This document shows, piece by piece, positions 58,258 through 64,000 of a stretch of 64,000 bases of DNA. The stretch lies in NCBI RefSeq assembly GCF_000338295.1, contig NZ_ANMO01000168.1:1-64000 (forward strand), given 5' to 3'. A program made the translations under genes and the position numbers. Under the pieces are notes generated by a model. That model saw only the letters and a program-made list of their open reading frames with translations. It had not been told where the DNA came from and did not search any database. The stretch comes from Rhodopirellula europaea 6C (lineage in GTDB: Bacteria; Planctomycetota; Planctomycetia; Pirellulales; Pirellulaceae). How positions within the stretch are numbered: the first letter of the stretch is position 1; each line of letters begins with the position of its first letter.

Positions 58258-59718
58258 CTACAGATCGACAACCGTGTCGCTTGCCGAATCGTCTTGATGC
58301 TTCCGCAACTGCTCCATCGCTGCCAAAGTCGCATCGCAATACGATGACACGGCTGTCCCCCAGGCCTGTTCCTTTGTGGCCTGGCGGGCTTGTTGCAACA
58401 ACTGGTCGACATCCTGCCAATCCAACATCCAATTTCGCTCTTCAGAAGTCTGGCGAAGCTGGGTGATCACATCGTCCATGCGAAGCAAGAACGCTTCATG
58501 CGAATTGGCCCTGAATCGGCGGTAAGGCCCGGTCCCCAACGCGGTTTCTCCGCTTCCGATATCGAGCGATTCACCCGAATCCCAAGGACCACCGCTCCCC
58601 GCCGGATCGCCTGAACCACCCTGCCCTGCCCCAGGCATGCCGGGCATCCCAGGAACAGGTGACGAGCCACCTGCCGAACTCCGGTCTCGAACACGACGCG
58701 TTTTCAGTGGCCGCCTGCGTTCATTCGGCTTGAACACACCGCTCGCCCATACCGCGGCTGAGATCGACCCCAGTATGAATGCGACGATTGCCGAGCCCAC
58801 GAACCGCGGACTGACCAAAGCTGCCGCCAATCCAAAACCGACCGCTCCCGTCCAACAGAACGCGGTGGTCGCAATCAACGCCCGCGAGGAAACCTCATCC
58901 GCTCCCAGAGAGCGGGACTTTCGAGGTGCTCCATTGTTCTGAGTTAAATGCTCATCATCAACTTCGACAACGATCAAAGTGATGTTGTCTGGACCGCCCC
59001 GCAGATTGGCCAGATCGATCATCACCCGTGCCGCTTTATCGACATCGAGCGAATCCAGCAGAACGGCCAATTCGTCGTCTTCGATTTGCCCAGTCAGCCC
59101 ATCGCTGCACACCATGAAGCGATCGCCGACCTCCAGATCAAACGGCCCCTCCAAATCAACCAACACCTCAGGAGAGGGCCCCAACGACCGAGTGATCACA
59201 TTCTTGGGAATCGACTTGCTGAAGACACTGTCGCTGTGAACTTTTCCGCTGGCTTGCATCTCCCAAACCAGCGAGTGATCAAACGTCAACTGCTCCAGCA
59301 CGCCTCGCCGCAGGCGATAAACTCGCGAATCTCCGACGTGTGCCACATAAGCGGCACCGTTGACCAGAACCAGCGAACTGGCGGTCGTTCCCATGTTCAG
59401 GAACTCAGGATTACTTTGTCCGCGTTCGTAAATCGCGGCATTGGCCAGATGCACGGCCTCAGAAATCGCGTGCTCAGGAGCCTCTTCTCGCGATTGGTAG
59501 TAGTGCATCGAAATGCGTTCACTGGCAATCTGCGATGCCAACTCACCGGCCGCGTGGGCTCCCATTCCGTCAGCGACGACGAACAGGTGCCCACGTTGGT
59601 TCAGACGTTCGGCGGACTCAGCGATTAAAACCGCCGATGAATCTTGATTGTTCGCACGTCGCATCCCGACATGGGTCTGCTCAGCGAACTTCACTCCGGG
59701 GCGCCATGAACCTGACAA
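58258..59718 (-). CDS. PP2C-type Ser/Thr phosphatase with membrane and linker region
   Basis: The 486-residue protein has an N-terminal PP2C domain (about residues 7-265): VGMRRANNQDS, VVADGMGAHAAGELAS, VGDSRVYRL, MVCSDGLTGQIEDDE and RGGPDNITLIVVEV, with the metal-binding Asp residues. Two membrane helices follow (about 276-322). A Gly/Pro-rich linker (holding octamers at 58619-58631) then leads to a helical C-terminus (about 425-475). Such phosphatases oppose Hanks-type kinases, of which two are in the window. The start is ATG 59718. Confidence 0.92.
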   Translation of the reverse strand: MSGSWRPGVKFAEQTHVGMRRANNQDSSAVLIAESAERLNQRGHLFVVADGMGAHAAGELASQIASERISMHYYQSREEAPEHAISEAVHLANAAIYERGQSNPEFLNMGTTASSLVLVNGAAYVAHVGDSRVYRLRRGVLEQLTFDHSLVWEMQASGKVHSDSVFSKSIPKNVITRSLGPSPEVLVDLEGPFDLEVGDRFMVCSDGLTGQIEDDELAVLLDSLDVDKAARVMIDLANLRGGPDNITLIVVEVDDEHLTQNNGAPRKSRSLGADEVSSRALIATTAFCWTGAVGFGLAAALVSPRFVGSAIVAFILGSISAAVWASGVFKPNERRRPLKTRRVRDRSSAGGSSPVPGMPGMPGAGQGGSGDPAGSGGPWDSGESLDIGSGETALGTGPYRRFRANSHEAFLLRMDDVITQLRQTSEERNWMLDWQDVDQLLQQARQATKEQAWGTAVSSYCDATLAAMEQLRKHQDDSASDTVVDL

Positions 59719-59921
59719 ACGATTTGTGACCGAGAACTTGTAACCGAGAACACATCCGACCGACGAACTTAAACGCCTCTTACAGACTACTTGACGAATT
59801 GTAAGTCGCCACGTGTGTTGAACCTAGTGCATTGAAGGCTCTGACGCCACGATTTTGATAGCTTCACCTTCGAATGGACGTCACACGGTCGTTTGAATAA
59901 AAAAAGCGATCAACGCATTCC

Positions 59922-61169
59922 TCAAACAGGAGCGATCAACTCAGCTGCCAATCGACAAGCGTCCAAGAACTCATCCACCATCAAGTACTCATCCACCGTA
60001 TGGATGGACGCCTGACCACACCCCAATGTGACCGCTTCGATGCCGTGCAGCATCAACCAATTCGCGTCCAAACCGCCATTGGCGACTTCACACTGTGGAG
60101 AACGCCCCAACTGCGAGATCAGGTCCGTCGCCGCCAGCACAGACGGGTGATCCTCCGCCAATCGAAACGCCTCATAATCGACTCGGCTGCTGAACTCAAA
60201 GCTGCCTGCCCGGCCCTGGACGTCCTTCACCGACTGAACCGCATTTTCGATCGCAGCTCGCATCTGAGACACGATTTCGGCACGAAACTCGGCATCGTGG
60301 CTGCGAGCCTCGGCCCGCAACTGAACTTCTGGCGTGATCACATTTGTCGCATCGCCACCCTGAAACACACCGACATTCGCGGTCCCGCGACGCCCGTCCT
60401 TTTCAACCAGCCCCAACCAGCCGTTGCGATGCAGACTGCTGATCGCTTCGGATGCAATCACAATGGCGCTGACGCCTTTCTCGGGAGCCACACCGGCATG
60501 AGCGGCATGCCCGTGGATGGTCACCTGAATCCGTTCGCCACCGATTGCTCCATGACGAATTTTGTCGAGTGCTCCGCCGTCGAAGTTGAAGGCTCGGTCA
60601 ACACGGCCGACTTTAGACACGTCCAAATGACGCGCACCTTCCAAACCAACCTCTTCCTGAATCAAGAACGTGATCGCGGCCGGAGCCAGTCTTAAATTGG
60701 GATTCTTTGCCTGACGCGACAATCGCTCGACGATCGCACTGAGAATCACCGCACAACCGCTGCGGTCATCGGCACCCAAGCCCGTTGGCCCATCAGCCAC
60801 GACAATTCGGCCTAATTCGTCGTCATCGCGAATCAGAGGGTTGGATCCGACACAAATTGGAACAGTGTCCATGTGTGCGGAAAGCAACGTCCGCGGCAAC
60901 GAATCGTCGCCCGGCAACGTGACAATCAAATTGCCCGCGTTGCCATCCAAACGGGTCTTCGTCCCAGCGTCATCGGACTGAATCCAGTCCGGATCCACTC
61001 CCGCGCGAACCAACATTTTCTGAATCGCGGACGAAATGGCGGCTTCATCGCCACTCTTGCCGGAAATTCGGGTCAGTTCGAGAAAGCGATCCAAGGCTGC
61101 GGACTCATCGATCGCGGCCCATGACGAAGCACCTTTCGCGTCAGCATTCATCGCTTCAGACTGGCTCAT
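59922..61169 (-). CDS. M20-family peptidase (PepT-like)
   Basis: The 415-residue enzyme is a zinc peptidase of the M20/PepT-like type. Metal residues are in LLSAHMDTVPI, LGADDRSGCA, IQEEVGLEGARH and a late HTVDEYL, with a dimerisation domain insertion (HAAHAGVAPEKG). It probably cleaves N-terminal residues from small peptides, but the substrate is not predictable. ATG 61169 overlaps the upstream stop as ATGA (4 bases), so the two genes are coupled. No signal peptide is seen. Confidence 0.9.
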   Translation of the reverse strand: MSQSEAMNADAKGASSWAAIDESAALDRFLELTRISGKSGDEAAISSAIQKMLVRAGVDPDWIQSDDAGTKTRLDGNAGNLIVTLPGDDSLPRTLLSAHMDTVPICVGSNPLIRDDDELGRIVVADGPTGLGADDRSGCAVILSAIVERLSRQAKNPNLRLAPAAITFLIQEEVGLEGARHLDVSKVGRVDRAFNFDGGALDKIRHGAIGGERIQVTIHGHAAHAGVAPEKGVSAIVIASEAISSLHRNGWLGLVEKDGRRGTANVGVFQGGDATNVITPEVQLRAEARSHDAEFRAEIVSQMRAAIENAVQSVKDVQGRAGSFEFSSRVDYEAFRLAEDHPSVLAATDLISQLGRSPQCEVANGGLDANWLMLHGIEAVTLGCGQASIHTVDEYLMVDEFLDACRLAAELIAPV

Positions 61170-61438
61170 CGCGTGCGGCTAGCACGACGTGGCGACTGGT
61201 CTTCCACGCGAATTGGCTGTGCCGCGGTGCCGGTTTGTGACTGATTCAACCGCCCGATCGCAAACCATCCGGCTGCCAACAGCAATCCGCTGGCGGCAAA
61301 CGAGGCCAACATCGGAACGACGTGAGCGGGTTCCGCGGCGTAGTGAGTCAAACCTTCCGTGCTGCCATGCCCTGGGTGTGCCGAAGCGGGAACGGCCAAA
61401 ACCAAAGCGGCAATCGAGCCAATGAGTGAACGCGACAA
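61166..61438 (-). CDS. Small exported HPGHG protein
   Basis: The 90-residue protein (from TTG 61438) has a signal peptide SLIGSIAALVLAVPASA, then HPGHGSTEGLTHYAAEPAH, and one more hydrophobic stretch (MLASFAASGLLLAAGWFAIG). HPGH followed by His-rich text occurs in HupE/UreJ and other nickel or cobalt proteins, so metal binding is possible. The longer frame upstream has no plausible start of note. Its stop overlaps the M20 peptidase start. I do not recognise the family. Confidence 0.65.
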   Translation of the reverse strand: MSRSLIGSIAALVLAVPASAHPGHGSTEGLTHYAAEPAHVVPMLASFAASGLLLAAGWFAIGRLNQSQTGTAAQPIRVEDQSPRRASRTR

Positions 61439-61564
61439 AATGAACTCAGAAGAATCAAGAGAAATGAGAAGAGCCGATTCACCGGCAGATTTCACCTTCG
61501 GCGACCAACCCCAATGCACCTGCCAACCAAACAGCAGAACCACGGAGCCGGATCGGCCGACTGA

Positions 61565-62524
61565 TTATACGCCCTGGTCGAGCTGTTGTTGACGCATCCG
61601 TCGACGTTTTCGTTGTTCGTCGGTCACTTCCGCGGCACAACGTGAACAAGCCACGCCACGTTCGTAATCGGAATGCTGCTTCATTTCCGGGGTCAATGGC
61701 CATCCACATCCGTGGCACAACTCATACGCCCCGGCCTGCAACTGGTGATCGACCGCGACGCGATTGTCGAACACAAAACATTCGCCCTGCCAACGAGATT
61801 CCTCTTCGGGCATCTTTTCCAAATAATTCAGAATCCCGCCGCGCAGGTGGTACACCTCTTCGAATCCGCGTTCCTTCAAATATGCGGTCGACTTTTCGCA
61901 CCGGATCCCCCCGGTGCAAAACATCGCGACTTTGGGGTGCTTCTTCGGATCCAAGTTCTCTTCGACAAACTTGGGGAATTCGCGAAAGGATTCCGTGTGA
62001 GGGTTGACAGCACCCTCGAACGTGCCGATCTCGATTTCGTAATCGTTTCGCGTATCGATCAGCGTGACATCGGGATCATCGACCAACGCATTCCAATCCT
62101 GGGGCTCGATGTAGGTGCCAACCGATCGCAGCGGATCGATGCTCGACACGCCCATCGTCACGATCTCGCGTTTCAGCCGAACCTTGGTTTTGCGAAACGG
62201 GATCTCTTCGCAGTACGACCATTTGACATCCATTCCTCGAAAAGGAGTGGCTTTGTCATCAAGCTCCATCGACCGAAGCCACTCAACGAATGGCTCCATC
62301 AACTTCCGAGGCCCCGCGATCGTTCCGTTGATACCTTCGCCGGCGAGCAACAACGAGCCACGAATACCCTCGTCCGACATTCGCTGACGGAACGGCTCCC
62401 GCAGCGATTCAAATTGCGGCAATGGAGTGAAGCAATACAGTGCCGCGACGGCCACCGGTAAATCAGCGGCACCAGCCTCGGCGGGCAATTCGGTTGAAAC
62501 GGAAGAAGCGTGTGATTCGGTCAT
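61565..62524 (-). CDS. trhO: tRNA uridine(34) hydroxylase (TrhO/YceA)
   Basis: TrhO hydroxylates tRNA U34, using a rhodanese domain. The 319-residue protein has the N-terminal YceA domain ([11 protein letters not shown]), the rhodanese active-site loop [10 protein letters not shown] (Cys at about residue 205), [14 protein letters not shown] and a C-terminal part with paired Cys ([18 protein letters not shown]) as in the longer TrhO forms. The start is ATG 62524; it overlaps no other gene. Confidence 0.93.
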   Translation of the reverse strand: MTESHASSVSTELPAEAGAADLPVAVAALYCFTPLPQFESLREPFRQRMSDEGIRGSLLLAGEGINGTIAGPRKLMEPFVEWLRSMELDDKATPFRGMDVKWSYCEEIPFRKTKVRLKREIVTMGVSSIDPLRSVGTYIEPQDWNALVDDPDVTLIDTRNDYEIEIGTFEGAVNPHTESFREFPKFVEENLDPKKHPKVAMFCTGGIRCEKSTAYLKERGFEEVYHLRGGILNYLEKMPEEESRWQGECFVFDNRVAVDHQLQAGAYELCHGCGWPLTPEMKQHSDYERGVACSRCAAEVTDEQRKRRRMRQQQLDQGV

Positions 62525-62542
62525 GGCCGAAAACTTACCAAT

Positions 62543-64000
62543 TCATTTGACCCATTGCAGCCAAGCATCCACGTAGGCAATCGGAGTCATGTTCATCCCC
62601 GCCTGAAAAGCCTGCGGGAATGGCTGGCCCGATTGCAGGTTTCGCAGCACGGCGTCAAAGCCCCGTCGATTCTGCCGAGACAGCAAGGACTCCGCGATCG
62701 CAACCGCCATCCGGTCGGCTCGCTCGGGCGGCAACTTTCCATTGAGGAAATCCTTGCCTGACTTCAAGCTGCCCACCGCGGTGACCAATTCGGCCTGCCG
62801 TCGCATGTTCGCATTTCGATCGCGTTTGGACTCCCCACCCGAAATCGCGGTCCCGAGTCCTTGAGCAAACCATCGTGGCACACCTTCGCCGCGACTGACC
62901 ACCGCAAGGCTGGCAACCGGAGCCACAACCCGCTCGGCAATTTCTTCTTCGCTCGCACGTTCCGATGCGACGACCGCGACGTAAGCACGGATGCCGTCGT
63001 ACTTCCAATGAGACAGCCACTCGGCGGGCACGCTACGGCCCTCGACCATTTTCGCAAACTCGCTGTAGTCATACCGCTTTGGCAAAACATAGATCGAAGC
63101 TTTGCCATGGAAGAAATCCTCCGGCGAGCCATCGGCCTTGGGCAAAAACTTGCGAGCCTGTTGGAGAGCGGCTTCTGCCGACTCCGCTACCGTTTCGAGC
63201 GTCGCCGGCGAGACTTCCCCCCAAACTGCGAAGTGGTCGCTTTGGTGATTTTGCAATCGATTGACATCAGCCCCCGCCAACCGGAATTCATCTTCCGCAA
63301 TCTCCGCTCGCCGCTGACTGACCTCGGAGGATGCCGCCGCGGACAACCAAGCCTGAGCGGTGACAACCTTCATCGGCGTTTGCACGAGAGCTTCATCCAC
63401 CTTGGCACCTTCGCTGATCCACGTCGAAATCAGTTGGATGTCATTGTCAGAAAGAGGCGGACGTCCACCTGCGGGCATTCGATCGCCAGCGCTGCCGCGA
63501 AGTTTTTGAACGAGCAGGCTTGCTTCGCCATCACCAGGTTTCATCACGGATCCGCTGTCGCCGCCTCGAAGCATTTGAGCGAGCGTGTCCATTCGTAAAC
63601 CGCCGCGAGTCTGCATCGCGTCCAAGTGACACCCGGTACAGTTCTCCACCAACAGCGGTGCCACGTCCTTCGAGAACGAAACGGTTTCATTGCCGGTTGG
63701 CTTGCCGACCATCGTCGGCTGATCGGGTTCTGGTGTCGCTGGCGTGTCGGGAGTTGCCTCGCCGCTTTTCAAGCTGGTCAGCATCGCGGTGGGATCAGGG
63801 CCATCAAACTTGGCACCTTGCGTGACCCACTGCTTCAACGTGTCCAATTGTTCCTTGCTGACTTTTCCTCCGCCGCGAGGCATGTCGCCGGTTTCGATCG
63901 TTTCAATCAATCGACTGGCAATCACATCACCGGGAAAAACTACGACTCCCTCGGGGGGCCCTTCCATCAACTTGGCAAACGTCGGCATCGCGAATCCACC
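62543..64000 (-). CDS. Planctomycete cytochrome c protein (3' part)
   Basis: The gene continues past the right edge: the frame is open to base 64000 (GGFAMPTFAKLMEG) and the internal ATG at 63988 is not a credible start. The visible 480 residues contain two planctomycete cytochrome-like (PSCyt1) segments: MPTFAKL...GDMPRGGGKVSK, which is only the end of the first, then VENCTGCHLDAMQTRGG with a CXXCH haem motif and DRMPAGGRPPLSDNDI. The remainder is an alpha-helical domain of no known family (YIDAWLQWVK-like end). It is probably exported and redox-active. Confidence 0.82.
   Translation of the reverse strand, partial: GGFAMPTFAKLMEGPPEGVVVFPGDVIASRLIETIETGDMPRGGGKVSKEQLDTLKQWVTQGAKFDGPDPTAMLTSLKSGEATPDTPATPEPDQPTMVGKPTGNETVSFSKDVAPLLVENCTGCHLDAMQTRGGLRMDTLAQMLRGGDSGSVMKPGDGEASLLVQKLRGSAGDRMPAGGRPPLSDNDIQLISTWISEGAKVDEALVQTPMKVVTAQAWLSAAASSEVSQRRAEIAEDEFRLAGADVNRLQNHQSDHFAVWGEVSPATLETVAESAEAALQQARKFLPKADGSPEDFFHGKASIYVLPKRYDYSEFAKMVEGRSVPAEWLSHWKYDGIRAYVAVVASERASEEEIAERVVAPVASLAVVSRGEGVPRWFAQGLGTAISGGESKRDRNANMRRQAELVTAVGSLKSGKDFLNGKLPPERADRMAVAIAESLLSRQNRRGFDAVLRNLQSGQPFPQAFQAGMNMTPIAYVDAWLQWVK

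Larger units (their letters stand above)
35069..58631 (-). other. KOPS-like GGGNAGGG octamers, all on the minus strand
   Basis: By eye I found 11 minus-strand matches, seen as CCCTNCCC: 35069, 35135, 38425, 38655, 39519, 39524, 42053, 42058, 48216, 58619 and 58624. I found none on the plus strand in this interval. They point leftward, toward the set on the left. The change of strand falls between 34914 and 35069. Confidence 0.75.

Overview
The window looks like a piece of a chromosome from a planctomycete of the Rhodopirellula/Pirellulaceae type. The evidence is a secreted-protein family with a planctomycete cytochrome c (PSCyt1-like) segment at the right edge, a DUF1559-type protein, porins with cysteine-rich N-termini, several Ser/Thr kinases, and many small secreted or zinc-ribbon membrane proteins of unknown function. 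About 52 protein genes are supported. I saw no rRNA, tRNA, CRISPR array, transposase or prophage gene.

Layout. 1-5.9 kb: the end of a MetX-MetW fusion, an Asp-rich secreted protein, an ACT protein, ferrochelatase, a Dabb protein, a 2-Cys peroxiredoxin and a hypothetical. 6-14.8 kb: YidC carrying a PDZ domain, a CAP-domain protein, dienelactone hydrolase, AspRS, and an APC permease with USP domains. 15-24.8 kb: PutA with a DUF167 protein, a YbgC thioesterase, a Tat-exported sugar isomerase overlapping rsmH, a lipoprotein, and an FHA-GAF histidine kinase. 24.9-35 kb: a zinc-ribbon protein, nrnA-ribF, nnrD, a potassium channel, larB, argG, a DUF1559 protein, dtd, and a YdjM-like protein. 35-36.3 kb: cvpA and the intergenic region that holds a candidate dif site. 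36.3-45.7 kb, almost all on the minus strand: accA with a kinase, then flhA-flhF-x-fliA-glycosyltransferase. 45-64 kb: a kinase with a DNRLRE-like C-terminus next to a sigma-like protein, yhaM-queC, purB, two porin paralogues, rpmB-gatC, a PP2C phosphatase, an M20 peptidase, trhO and a partial cytochrome protein.

The main discovery is that the window appears to contain the replication terminus. Every GGGNAGGG octamer I could find (the E. coli KOPS consensus read by FtsK) lies on the plus strand left of about 34.9 kb (11 of 11) and on the minus strand right of about 35.07 kb (11 of 11), so both sets point inward. In the nearby convergent intergenic region, at 36190-36217, is a 28-bp sequence with the 11-6-11 architecture and conserved inner arms of a XerC/XerD dif site. 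Gene orientation switches in the same place: 17 plus to 12 minus on the left, 6 plus to 17 minus on the right. Two minus-strand octamers at 35069 and 35135 lie on the wrong side of the candidate dif, and this is reported as a discordance.

Two small families of interspersed hairpins (8.5/15.0 kb and 25.8 kb) and several transcription terminators were also found. All motif counts were made by eye and should be recomputed.
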